DNA from: Candidatus Rokuibacteriota bacterium
Lineage (GTDB): Bacteria > Methylomirabilota > Methylomirabilia > Rokubacteriales > CSP1-6
Length of the DNA stretch: 44,910 bases
Direction of reading: 5' to 3'
Assembly: GCA_003220685.1 (NCBI GenBank)
Contig: QHTE01000070.1
Span: forward strand, 1 to 44,910
The position numbers and the translations under genes were made by a program. The number at the start of each line of letters is the position of its first letter. The stretch's first letter is position 1. Shown here one piece after another: positions 7,419-15,542 of this stretch. The notes below the pieces were generated by a model. That model did not search any database and had not been told where the DNA came from. It was given only the letters and a program-made list of their open reading frames with translations.

Positions 7419-9377
7419 TCATGGCAGCCCGAACGCGACGATGTGGTCGCCCGTCTTGGTTCTGAGCGCGGTGTGCCCGCCGGCGGCGATCACCACGAGC
7501 TGCCGGCCGCTCGGGGCGCGGTAGGTCATGGGCGTCGCCTGCGCGCTCGCGGGCAGCTCGCCGCTCCAGAGCACGCTCCCGGTCTCGACGTCGAAGGCGC
7601 GCAATCTGGCGTCGCGTGCCGCGCCGATGAAGATCAGCCCGCTCGCGGTGGTGAGAGCCCCGCCGAGGTTCACCGAGCCGGGAATCGTCGGCAGCTCCGG
7701 AGACACGCCGAGTGGTACCTCCCAGCGGACATCGCCGGTCGCGAGCTCGACGGCCGTCAGCGCGCCCCACGGCGGCGCGTTGCAGGGCAGACCGCCTGGC
7801 GACATCAGCGCCTCGCGATACATCCCGTAGGGCGTGCCGCGCTGCGCGGCGAACTCGCGGCCCGGGCGCGCGGAGGTCGTGCGCTCCTGCTGGTACCGGT
7901 CGCGCGGAACCAGGGTGACCACGAACGGGAGGCGATTGGTGGCCGTGATCAAGAGCCCGCGAGCCGGATCGTGCGACACGCCGCCCCAGTTCGTCCCGCC
8001 GGAGTAGCCCGGAAAGATGACCGTGCCCTCCAGGCTCGGTGGGGTGAAGATTCCTTCGGACCGGAGCCGCGAGATGCGCGCGCGGCACGCGTCGCGCTCG
8101 ACGGGCGTCAGTCCCCAGGCGTCGTCCGGGGTGAGGCGCGCCGGAACCAGCGGGCGGGGCCGGATCGGAAACGGCTGCGTCGGAGACGCTTCCTCACCGG
8201 GCACGGTGCTCTTCGGCACCGCCCGCTCCTCGACGGGAAGGAGCGGCGCGCCGGTCTCGCGGTGCAGGACGAAGACGTGACCCATCTTGGTCGCGACCAC
8301 GACGGCGGGAACGGGCTTGCCCTCCACGGGCATCGTCACGAGGACGGGCTGAGCGGGGACGTCATAGTCCCACAGATCGTGATGCACGACCTGGAAGTGC
8401 CAGACGACCTCGCCCGTGGCTGCGCGCAGCGCCACCACCGAGTTCGCATACACGTTGGCGCCGCGTCGCTGGCCGCCGTAGAAATCGGGGCTCGGGCTGC
8501 TGGTGGGAAGGAGGACGAGCCCGCGCTCCGCGTCGACCGACATCACGGACCAGACGTTCGCCGCGCCCGTGCGACGCCAGCTGTCGCCGGCCCACGTCGC
8601 GCGCGCCGGGTCCGACTCGCGCGTCGGGATCGGATCCCAGCTCCAGCGGAGCGTGCCGGTGCGCGCGTCGTAGGCGCGCACGACGCCGCGCTCGAGGTCG
8701 GCGCCGCGGTTGTCGCCGATCGCCGAGCCGACGACCACGAGCCCGTTGACGACCGCCGGCGGCGACGTCACCTGATAGCAGCAGCGAGCGTCGCTGACGT
8801 TGATCCCTTCGGTCAGATCGATCTGGCCCGAGCGTCCGAAGTCCGCGCACGGCGCCCCGGTCGCCGCGTCGAGCGCGACGAGGCGCGCGTCGACGGTGCC
8901 GACGAAGATGCGACGGCGGCACTCGCGGTCGGGGCGGGCGGCGGCGTCGAGCCACGCCGACACGCCCCGCGAGGTGGCGAGGGCGAGGCGGCGCGTGCGG
9001 TCGACCTTTGCGTCCCAGGCCCAGCGCTTTTGCCCGGTCTCGGCGTCGAGGGCGATCACGCGGTTGTACGGCGTGCTGAAGAAGAGCGTGCCCTCCACCA
9101 TGAGCGGCGTGGCCTCGAAGGCGTAGTGGGCGTACGACCCCGGCTCGCCGACGGTCTCGCCCGTCCGGTAAGTCCACGCGACGCGCAGGTGCCCCACGTT
9201 CTCGCGGTCGATCTCGGTCAGCGGCGAGTACCGGGAGCCGCCGGCGTCGTTGCCGTAGTTGGGCCATTCGCCGCGCGAGCCGTCGTCGCCGGGCGCGAGA
9301 AGATCGCGCGGCGGCTCGGGCAGGCAGCCGGCGAGCAGCAGCGCGAGGAGCGCGAGCGCGGCGATTTGCGTGGTCAC
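7419..9377 (-). CDS. PQQ-dependent dehydrogenase (membrane glucose-dehydrogenase-like), lipoprotein
   Basis: A 652-residue quinoprotein. A lipoprotein signal (LALLLAGC, lipid Cys at residue 18) exports it to the periplasm, anchored by lipid rather than by the five-helix N-terminus of E. coli Gcd. Beta-propeller blades are visible as repeated VIALDAETGQKRWAW, LVALDAATGAPCADFG, VVRAYDARTGTLRWSW and VVALRAATGEVVWHFQ. The catalytic and PQQ region matches the glucose-dehydrogenase branch: SRGVSAWLD, GVSHDPARGLL and HHDLWDYDVPAQP. A vicinal Cys pair at 199-200 lies outside the place where alcohol dehydrogenases carry theirs. It starts at GTG 9377. It would oxidise an alcohol, aldose or hydroxy acid in the periplasm and pass electrons to quinone. 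No PQQ synthesis genes are in view. Confidence 0.85.
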   Translation of the reverse strand: MTTQIAALALLALLLAGCLPEPPRDLLAPGDDGSRGEWPNYGNDAGGSRYSPLTEIDRENVGHLRVAWTYRTGETVGEPGSYAHYAFEATPLMVEGTLFFSTPYNRVIALDAETGQKRWAWDAKVDRTRRLALATSRGVSAWLDAAARPDRECRRRIFVGTVDARLVALDAATGAPCADFGRSGQIDLTEGINVSDARCCYQVTSPPAVVNGLVVVGSAIGDNRGADLERGVVRAYDARTGTLRWSWDPIPTRESDPARATWAGDSWRRTGAANVWSVMSVDAERGLVLLPTSSPSPDFYGGQRRGANVYANSVVALRAATGEVVWHFQVVHHDLWDYDVPAQPVLVTMPVEGKPVPAVVVATKMGHVFVLHRETGAPLLPVEERAVPKSTVPGEEASPTQPFPIRPRPLVPARLTPDDAWGLTPVERDACRARISRLRSEGIFTPPSLEGTVIFPGYSGGTNWGGVSHDPARGLLITATNRLPFVVTLVPRDRYQQERTTSARPGREFAAQRGTPYGMYREALMSPGGLPCNAPPWGALTAVELATGDVRWEVPLGVSPELPTIPGSVNLGGALTTASGLIFIGAARDARLRAFDVETGSVLWSGELPASAQATPMTYRAPSGRQLVVIAAGGHTALRTKTGDHIVAFGLP

Positions 9378-9390
9378 GCGAACGCGAAGG

Positions 9391-10803
9391 CTACGCGCCG
9401 CGAGCCGGCCACACCGGCTCGTTGTAGCCGAGCGGCACCGAGGGGCGCGCCCACCGCGGCGGCGTCTCGGACAGGCGCAGCACCGGCCCGAGATGACGCA
9501 GCCGACCGACCGGCGTGTCGCTCGTCGTCGACCAGCGCTCGAGCTCGGGGGCCGTGAACTCCTTCGGCACGTCCTTGAGTTGGGCCTCCGGGACCTGGCC
9601 GCGCCCGACGAGCCAGCGCCCGGTCTGCGCCAGCGAGATCCGCACGAGCCAGCTGCCGCCTTCTCGCGCGCGGCGCGCGAGCGCGACCATCGCGCCGAGC
9701 GCCATCAGGTAGCCGGTCAGATAGTCGATCGCCGACACCGGATAGAACTGCGGGCCGGGCGAGGTGCCGGGGAACAGCTCGCCCTGCCGGCTCGTGATGC
9801 CGCTGACCGTCTGCACCACCGTATCGAAGCCGCGGCGCGAGGCCCACGGCCCGACGTGGCCGAACGCGCACAGCGAGACGAAGACGATGCCGGGGCGCAA
9901 TTTCGCGAGCGCCTCGGGCGAGAATCCACGGCCGCCGAGCGTTCCGGGGCGATAGCCCTGGGAAAAGACGTCGGTCTCGCGCACCAGCCCGCGCAGGGTC
10001 TCGACATCCTTCGACTCGCGTAAATCCAGATGGGCTGAGAGCTTGCCGTGGCCGGTGTCGTACTCCTGGTAGCCGATGTTCGGCAGGTGCGCCCCGGTGA
10101 TCTTCAGGACGTCGGCGCCGTGCTCGGCGAGCGTGCGCGCGCAGGTCGGCCCCGCGAGGACGCGCGTCAGGTCCAGGACGCGGGTCCCCGACAGCGGCCG
10201 ACTGCCGTCCGGCAGCTTCTCCGGCGCGCTCTCACCGATCTTGACGATCTCCATCAGCGGCAGCGAAGCGATCGCGGCGGCCTGCGGATGCTTGGCCCAT
10301 TCGTCCATCGTGCGCACCATGCCGCCGGCGCCCTTCGCCGCGATGATCGCTTCCTCGAGCTCGAGCGCGTCCCACTGCGCGACCGCCTTGCGGACCGCCT
10401 CGCGATCTTCCGGCACGCCGAGCACGCTGAGCGCGGCGCCGCGATGGTTCGGAAAGTTGCAGTGCAGATAGCTCCAGCGACCATTCCGGGCGGGATAGAC
10501 GCCCATGATCGTGTTGCGCTCGGTCGAGACGTCGGCCCCGTCCATCTTCAAGTAGTGTCCGCTGCGGAGCGACGCCGTCGCCTGGCGGGTATCCAGCTCG
10601 ATCTCCTGGCGCCGCCCTGTGCGCAGCGCCCACAGATCGGAGACGGCGAGGCCGACCGCCGCGAGCGCGGCGGCGCTGGTCTCGCCAATGCGGAACGGCG
10701 TCGGCAGTATCGGGTCGGCTCCGCCGGTGATCTTCACTTCACGGATTCGTTCTTCGCCCCACCCGGCGACCGGCAAGATCGTTCGCAGAGCCTCGTTGGT
10801 CAT
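9391..10803 (-). CDS. Family III CoA-transferase with degenerate N-terminal half-domain
   Basis: A 470-residue protein. Residues about 1-185 (ITGGADPILPTPFRIGETSA, AVSDLWALRTGRRQEIELDT, then GVYPARNGRWSYLHCNFPNH) resemble the second half of a CaiB domain. From about residue 200 a fresh domain begins (PLSGTRVLDLTRVLAGPTCA, LAEHGADVLKI), with the catalytic Asp in SAIDYLTGYLMALGAMVAL. The protein is therefore one and a half CaiB units, a known layout among large soil-bacterial members. The C-terminal unit stops soon after the catalytic helix, so complementary halves may complete the intertwined dimer. The GAGG site is 8 nt before the start. It is 11 nt downstream of the CMD gene, pairing like the CaiB-CMD pair at 3154-4962. 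Confidence 0.85.
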   Translation of the reverse strand: MTNEALRTILPVAGWGEERIREVKITGGADPILPTPFRIGETSAAALAAVGLAVSDLWALRTGRRQEIELDTRQATASLRSGHYLKMDGADVSTERNTIMGVYPARNGRWSYLHCNFPNHRGAALSVLGVPEDREAVRKAVAQWDALELEEAIIAAKGAGGMVRTMDEWAKHPQAAAIASLPLMEIVKIGESAPEKLPDGSRPLSGTRVLDLTRVLAGPTCARTLAEHGADVLKITGAHLPNIGYQEYDTGHGKLSAHLDLRESKDVETLRGLVRETDVFSQGYRPGTLGGRGFSPEALAKLRPGIVFVSLCAFGHVGPWASRRGFDTVVQTVSGITSRQGELFPGTSPGPQFYPVSAIDYLTGYLMALGAMVALARRAREGGSWLVRISLAQTGRWLVGRGQVPEAQLKDVPKEFTAPELERWSTTSDTPVGRLRHLGPVLRLSETPPRWARPSVPLGYNEPVWPARGA

Positions 10804-10814
10804 GGTCGAGACCT

Positions 10815-11372
10815 CTATGGCGTCAGGGGCTTTTCCGTCGCATGCGCCGGCGCTTGCAGCTCGTACGCGTTCATGTTGTACGCCAGCACCGCATAGCAGC
10901 CGATCAGATTGGTCAAGGTCATGGTGCCCCGCTGGCCGAAGCGCGCGGTGGCCGCGTCGAACGTGGGCCGACTCACTGTGCGATTCTGGAGCAGCTCGCG
11001 CGTGAAATCGACCACGGTTTGCTCGTCGGGATCGAGGTTGACGAGCGTGCGCTTCTCGCGAATGCTGTCCACGATGTCGTCGCGCACTCCGGCCTGTCGC
11101 GCCGCGGCGGCGTGCGCGTACCAGATGAAGGCACAGCCCATCTCTCGCGCCACGGAGATCATGACGAGCTCCTGCAGCTTCGGGGACAGGCTGCTCTCGT
11201 CCCGGAGATAGAGCCGCAGGGCTTCGAGCCGCCTCGCCATCTCGGGCATGTGCAGGAGAAGCGAGTAGGGGCCGATGTTGGGCCGGCCCGCCCGGCTCGC
11301 CATGAAGGCGTCGTACGCCCCCTTTTCCTTCTCGGCGATCTGTTCTCTCGTGACGAGCGGTATGCGGGCCAT
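10815..11372 (-). CDS. Carboxymuconolactone decarboxylase (CMD)-fold protein, copy 2
   Basis: A 185-residue protein, the same length as the product of the gene at 3154 and clearly paralogous: MARIPLVTREQ against MARLPLATRES, and SSLSPKLQELVMISVAREMG against the corresponding LPKKIQELAML tract. The core helix has one Cys (EMGCAFIWYAHAAAARQAG), not the CxxC of AhpD. A classic AAGGAGG ribosome site ends 4 nt before the ATG. It is located 13 nt after the HpcH/HpaI aldolase stop and 11 nt before a CaiB gene. In aromatic and hydroxy-acid pathways CMD-fold enzymes decarboxylate or isomerise ring-cleavage lactones; here a role on an intermediate between the aldolase and the CoA steps is an inference from context. 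Confidence 0.8.
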   Translation of the reverse strand: MARIPLVTREQIAEKEKGAYDAFMASRAGRPNIGPYSLLLHMPEMARRLEALRLYLRDESSLSPKLQELVMISVAREMGCAFIWYAHAAAARQAGVRDDIVDSIREKRTLVNLDPDEQTVVDFTRELLQNRTVSRPTFDAATARFGQRGTMTLTNLIGCYAVLAYNMNAYELQAPAHATEKPLTP

Positions 11373-11385
11373 GGAGCCTCCTTGG

Positions 11386-12168
11386 CTACCTCCTGGCGTC
11401 CGCCGCGGCCTGGCGCACCTTCTGGAGGTACGCCTCGCTGCTCTGCTGGAGCAGCCGGCCCACGGTGCTGTGAAAGTACTGCACGCCGAGCCCCAGGAAC
11501 TTGGGGATCAGGTTGTCGGGACAGCTGCATCCGGCGATGCGCCCAGCGCCGGTGATCGTCTTGACGCCGCGCTCCATCATGTTCTGCACGTCCGGGTGGG
11601 TCGGCTGGCCGGTGTAGCCCATCGATTGCGACAGGTCGCCGGAGCCGATGAAGTAGACGTCGACGCCGGGTACCGTCACCAGCTCGGGCAGGTTCTCGAT
11701 GGCCTCGACCTCTTCGAGCATGAGGCACACCAGGGTCTGGCGGTTGGCTTCCCGCGCGTAGTCCGCGGTGGCGCCCTTGAAGCCGTAGCCGGCCGGCCGC
11801 CCGCCGCTGAAGATGCCGCGGTGGCCCTCGGGCCCGTACTTCACCGCGTCGACGGCGGCCCGCGCTTCGGCCGCGGTGTTGACGTGCGGAACCTGCACGC
11901 CCCAGGCGCCGCGATCCAGGAACGGCGCGATGATCTCGGGCTTGTTGCCGACCGGGCGAACGATCGGCGCCATGCCGGTCAGCTCAGCGGCGGCGATGCA
12001 CGCCTCGGCGGTGTCGACCGTGATCGAGCCGTGCTCGTTGTCGAGCAGGATCCAGTCGAAGCCGAGGTGCCCCAGCATCTCCACCACGGCAGGCGAGGGG
12101 AAGGTGCACATGACCCCGAACGCGGCCTTGCCGGCGTAGAGCCGCTGCTTGAGCGTGTTCTCTCGCAT
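11386..12168 (-). CDS. HpcH/HpaI-family class II aldolase
   Basis: A 260-residue protein, the usual length for HpcH/HpaI aldolases, which cleave 4-hydroxy-2-oxo acids to pyruvate plus an aldehyde using a divalent metal. Typical blocks: FGVMCTFPSPAVVEMLGHLG, FDWILLDNEHGSI (His base), PIVRPVGNKPEIIAPFLDRG, WGVQVPHVNTAAEA, LMLEEVEAIENL (metal Glu) and VDVYFIGSGDLSQSMG (metal Asp in the GxxDLS motif). The start at 12168 is preferred over an in-frame start 16 codons upstream because family members begin at MRENTLKQRL-like sequence. It has no Shine-Dalgarno; a TATACT hexamer lies 6 nt before the ATG, suggesting a leaderless message. It is the first gene of the eight-gene minus-strand operon. Confidence 0.88.
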   Translation of the reverse strand: MRENTLKQRLYAGKAAFGVMCTFPSPAVVEMLGHLGFDWILLDNEHGSITVDTAEACIAAAELTGMAPIVRPVGNKPEIIAPFLDRGAWGVQVPHVNTAAEARAAVDAVKYGPEGHRGIFSGGRPAGYGFKGATADYAREANRQTLVCLMLEEVEAIENLPELVTVPGVDVYFIGSGDLSQSMGYTGQPTHPDVQNMMERGVKTITGAGRIAGCSCPDNLIPKFLGLGVQYFHSTVGRLLQQSSEAYLQKVRQAAADARR

Positions 12169-12174
12169 GGCGGG

Positions 12175-12180
12175 AGTATA
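12175..12180 (-). promoter_or_regulatory. -10 element (TATACT) of a possibly leaderless promoter for the aldolase operon
   Basis: On the minus strand TATACT, five of six consensus bases, lies 6 nt upstream of the ATG at 12168, so transcription should begin at or next to the start codon. No convincing -35 is seen 16-18 nt further upstream. Confidence 0.4.
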
Positions 12181-12300
12181 CGATGGACTCGGCGGCCGAC
12201 TGGACGTTCGTCCCATGTCTCGACGGGCGCGTATCGATTACTCTTGCGAGCCGAGGGTCTCGAGCATGCACCCTGACGGTGCACGAAGGAGGATCAAGCG

Positions 12301-12747
12301 ATGCGAAGCGCAACAGCGATCTTAGCGGTGGTCGGCCTCTGCCTGGTGTCCCTCGTGGTCGGGATGTCCACGACATCGGCGCAACCGGCTACGACGGGAA
12401 AGGTCACCCTCGAAAGCAAGTCCGTCGCGGTTGGTGTCGGCGTGAGCTGGGGAGACGGGGTTCTCGAGTACAAAGGCAAAAAGTATCCATTCACGGTCGA
12501 GGGCCTGAGCGTCGTCGACCTCGGAGTCTCGAAGATCAGTGCGCGGGGCGACGTGAAGAACCTCAAGAAGCTCGAGGATTTCCCCGGCACGTACACCGCG
12601 GCCGCTGCCGGCGGGGCCGTGGGGGGCGGCGCTGGGGTGGCGGCTCTCAAGAACCAGCAGGGTGTCGAGATGGCCCTGATCGCGACAACGCAGGGCGTGA
12701 AGTTTGCGCTGGCGGGTGCCGGCGTCACCGTAAAGCTGAAGAAATAG
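12301..12747 (+). CDS. Exported EipA/DUF1134-like small protein
   Basis: A 148-residue protein with a cleavable signal peptide (hydrophobic ILAVVGLCLVSLVVGM, cleavage probably after TTSAQ). The mature part is a Gly- and Ala-rich beta protein: KVTLESKSVAVGVGVSWGDG, VLEYKGKKYPFTVEGLSVVD and VSKISARGDVKNLKKLEDF, then a glycine-rich AGGAVGGGAGVAALKNQQG. This pattern resembles the EipA/DUF1134 family of periplasmic envelope-integrity proteins known from alphaproteobacteria and related small YSC84/SYLF-like beta proteins. No catalytic residues are evident. AAGGAGG lies 8 nt before the ATG. It diverges from the aldolase operon. The family assignment is from pattern memory and moderate; an envelope or lipid-binding role is inferred. 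Confidence 0.6.
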   Translation: MRSATAILAVVGLCLVSLVVGMSTTSAQPATTGKVTLESKSVAVGVGVSWGDGVLEYKGKKYPFTVEGLSVVDLGVSKISARGDVKNLKKLEDFPGTYTAAAAGGAVGGGAGVAALKNQQGVEMALIATTQGVKFALAGAGVTVKLKK

Positions 12748-12890
12748 TCTGCCCGCCCGTCCTTCTACAGAGGGGTTGACCTCGCGAGCGCACGTCTGGC
12801 GTGTGCTCGCGACTCGGGAGTCGGCCTCGGAGCGCTTCACGCCGTATCGTCGCCCCACGCCGCCAATCGACCGCCGTGCCTGCGAACGGG

Positions 12891-12896
12891 TATATT
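12891..12896 (+). promoter_or_regulatory. -10-like TATATT upstream of the tandem CoA-transferase gene
   Basis: TATATT lies in the 212-bp gap before the CoA-transferase/amidase pair and would start transcription about 55 nt before the ATG at 12960. The best -35 candidate (TCGACC, spacing about 19) is weak. The rest of the gap holds no gene-like frame. Confidence 0.3.
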
Positions 12897-12959
12897 CACC
12901 GGCGCGAGCCGTTGACACGCCCGGTCGGGACGCGCGACGGCAGATGGGAGAACGTCATC

Positions 12960-15542
12960 ATGGAAGCCCAGCGCCAGGGTTCCCGGGGTCCTCTGACCGG
13001 CATCCGCGTCATCGAGCTGGCCGACGAGCAGGCGGAGTACTGCGGACTGACCCTGGCGGGCCTCGGCGCCGACGTGATCAAGATCGAGCCGCCCGGCGGC
13101 AACCCCACGCGCCGCATCGGCCCCTTCTACGAGGATCGCGAGGATCCCGAGCGCTCGTTCTTCTTCTGGCAGTACAACCGCGGAAAGCGCTCGATCGTGC
13201 TCGACCTGCACCGGCCGGACGACCGCGATCGGATCCGCTCGCTGATCGCCACCGCCGACATCCTGCTGGAGTCGACTCCCCGAGGTGAGCTCGACGCGTG
13301 CGGTCTCGGCGTGCGCGCCCTGATGCGAGGGTCTCCCACGTTGATCGTCGCGCGGATGTCACCGTTCGGCGACGAGGGCCCGTGGGCAAACTTCAAGGGC
13401 TCCGACCTGATCCACCTGGCGCTCGGCGGCGTGATGATGAACTGCGGGTACGATCCGGCGCCGGGCGGCCGGTACGATCTGCCGCCGATCGCGCCACAGA
13501 TGTGGCACGCCTTCCACATCGCCGGCGAGCAGCTCGCGCTCTCGATCGTCGCCGCGCTGCTGTTCCGCTGGCGCACCGGGAAGGGGCAGCAGGTATCGTG
13601 CGCGATCCACGAGGCGGTCGCGAAATCCACCGAAGTCGACCTGATGACCTGGGTGATGCGGCGTGCGCTCGTGCTGCGGCAGACCTGTCGTCACGCGCGC
13701 GAGAGCGTCACGCCGCATCCGTCCATCGCGCACACGAAGGACGGGCGCTGGGTGATGGCGAACCTTGGCACCCGGCCGGGCGATACCGCGCAGCTCGTCG
13801 GCTTGATGGAGAAGTACGGTATGGACGCCGGTCTCGACCCCGATAAGGCCACCGTGCCGACGAGCGGCCGGTTCGTGCCGGGCACGGGCCCGAGCACCGA
13901 GAAGCGCGATTACGCCATGGAGGCTGTCCAGCGCTTCGTGCGGGCCTTCACCTACGACAACGTGCCGTGGCGCGAAGCGCAGGAGGCCGGGATGCTCTGG
14001 GCGCCCCTGCGCAAGCCGCACGAGAACGCGATGGACCCGCACTGGCTCGCGCGCCGGAGCTGCACGGACGTCGAGCATCCCGAGCTCGGCCGCTCGTTCC
14101 GCTACGCCACGAGCAAATGGCTCGCGACGGGCACGGCCTGGGCGGTGGGGCGGCGCGCGCCGCTCCTGAACGAGGACGCCAAGACCGTGATGCTCCCGCG
14201 CGAGCGTGATCTGCCGGTGATCGACGCGGCGGCGCGCGCGCCGGAGGGCGAAGGGCTCTCGCCGCGCGGCAAGCCATTCCCGCTGCACCGAATCCGCATT
14301 CTCGATTTCACGTGGTTCCTGGCCTCCGCGGGCGGCACGCGATTCCTCGCCGCGTTCGGCGCCGAGAGCATCAAGGTAGAGCTGAAGAGCCATCCGGACA
14401 CGCGCATGGCCGCGATGGCGCCGGTCGGCGGACGCGCCGCGCGCGATCGCGCCACCGCGCCGCTCAGGGGCGTGACCGATCCCGACATGGGCGGACAGTT
14501 CAACAACAAGAACCCGGGCAAGCGCGGGATCTCGCTGAACGTCCGGCATCCGAAGGGCCTGGCGATCGCGCGCCGTCTAGTGGCGATGTCGGACGTCGTC
14601 GCGGAGGGATTCTCGCCGGGCGTCCTCGACAGCTGGGGGCTGGGCTGGGACGCGCTGCGCGCGATCAAGCCCGACATCATCTACGTCCAGCAGTCCGGCA
14701 TGGGCGCGAAGGGCACGTACGGGCGCTTTCGAACCGTGGGGCCGATCGCGAACTCGTTCTCCGGCTTGTCGGAGATGTCGGGGCTCCCGGAGCCGGCGAT
14801 GCCGGCGGGGTGGGGCTATTCGTATCTGGACTGGATGGGAGCCTACAGCTTCGCGCTCGCCATCCTCACCGCGCTCTTCCATCGCGCGCGCACGGGCGAA
14901 GGCCAATGGGTCGACGCCTCGCAGTCCGAGGTGGGCCTCTTCATCAGCGGCACCACGATCCTGGAATGGTCGGCGAACGGGCACGTCTGGTCGCGCTACG
15001 GCAACCGTTCCCCGTACAAGCCGGCGGCGCCTCACAACGTCTACCCCTGCGCCGGCGACGATCGATGGCTGACTATCGCCTGCTTCACGGACGCCGAATG
15101 GCGTGCGCTCACCCGGATCGCGGGACATCCGGAGTGGGCGAGCGACCGTCGCTTCACGGACCTCGTTGCGCGGATGGCGCACCAAGAGGCCCTCGACGCG
15201 CTGGTGGGCGGCTGGACCAAGGATCGCGACGCGTACGAGACGATGCTCGCCCTGCAGCGTGCCGGCGTGCCGGCGGGCGTGTGTCAGACGGCGGCGGACC
15301 GGTGCGACAACGACCCGCAGCTGGCGGCGCTCGCGTGGCTGACCGAGGTGACGGGCACGAAGATCGGCCGCTGGCCGATCGCCGAGGTGCCCGTCAAGCT
15401 GAGCGAGAGCCCGGCCTACATCGGCGGACGCATCGACCGCGGCGCCCCGTGCTACGGCGAGGACAACAACTACGTGTACGGCGAGCTGCTCGGGATGTCG
15501 GCGGAGGAGATCAAGGCGCTGGCCGAGGAGGGCGTGATATGA
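12960..15542 (+). CDS. Tandem two-domain family III CoA-transferase
   Basis: An 860-residue protein made of two CaiB units. Unit 1 (residues about 10-410) starts LTGIRVIELADEQAEYCGLTL with GLGADVIKIEPPGGNPTR. Unit 2 (about 440-860) starts HRIRILDFTWFLASAGGTRF with FGAESIKVELKSHPD. In unit 2 the catalytic Asp is present (YSYLDWMGAYSFALAILTAL). In unit 1 the equivalent position in AFHIAGEQLALSIVAAL is Phe, with His neighbours but no Asp, so only the second unit appears able to form the aspartyl-CoA intermediate. The fold is normally an interlocked homodimer; the fusion would make a pseudo-heterodimer with one active site. The start at 12960 has GGGAG upstream. The stop overlaps the amidase start (ATGA), implying coupled translation. 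Confidence 0.85.
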   Translation: MEAQRQGSRGPLTGIRVIELADEQAEYCGLTLAGLGADVIKIEPPGGNPTRRIGPFYEDREDPERSFFFWQYNRGKRSIVLDLHRPDDRDRIRSLIATADILLESTPRGELDACGLGVRALMRGSPTLIVARMSPFGDEGPWANFKGSDLIHLALGGVMMNCGYDPAPGGRYDLPPIAPQMWHAFHIAGEQLALSIVAALLFRWRTGKGQQVSCAIHEAVAKSTEVDLMTWVMRRALVLRQTCRHARESVTPHPSIAHTKDGRWVMANLGTRPGDTAQLVGLMEKYGMDAGLDPDKATVPTSGRFVPGTGPSTEKRDYAMEAVQRFVRAFTYDNVPWREAQEAGMLWAPLRKPHENAMDPHWLARRSCTDVEHPELGRSFRYATSKWLATGTAWAVGRRAPLLNEDAKTVMLPRERDLPVIDAAARAPEGEGLSPRGKPFPLHRIRILDFTWFLASAGGTRFLAAFGAESIKVELKSHPDTRMAAMAPVGGRAARDRATAPLRGVTDPDMGGQFNNKNPGKRGISLNVRHPKGLAIARRLVAMSDVVAEGFSPGVLDSWGLGWDALRAIKPDIIYVQQSGMGAKGTYGRFRTVGPIANSFSGLSEMSGLPEPAMPAGWGYSYLDWMGAYSFALAILTALFHRARTGEGQWVDASQSEVGLFISGTTILEWSANGHVWSRYGNRSPYKPAAPHNVYPCAGDDRWLTIACFTDAEWRALTRIAGHPEWASDRRFTDLVARMAHQEALDALVGGWTKDRDAYETMLALQRAGVPAGVCQTAADRCDNDPQLAALAWLTEVTGTKIGRWPIAEVPVKLSESPAYIGGRIDRGAPCYGEDNNYVYGELLGMSAEEIKALAEEGVI

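Noticed and set aside
12911..12916. TTGACA before the tandem CoA-transferase gene as a -35 box
   Set aside because: No -10-like hexamer follows at 16-18 nt; the sequence there is GC-only.
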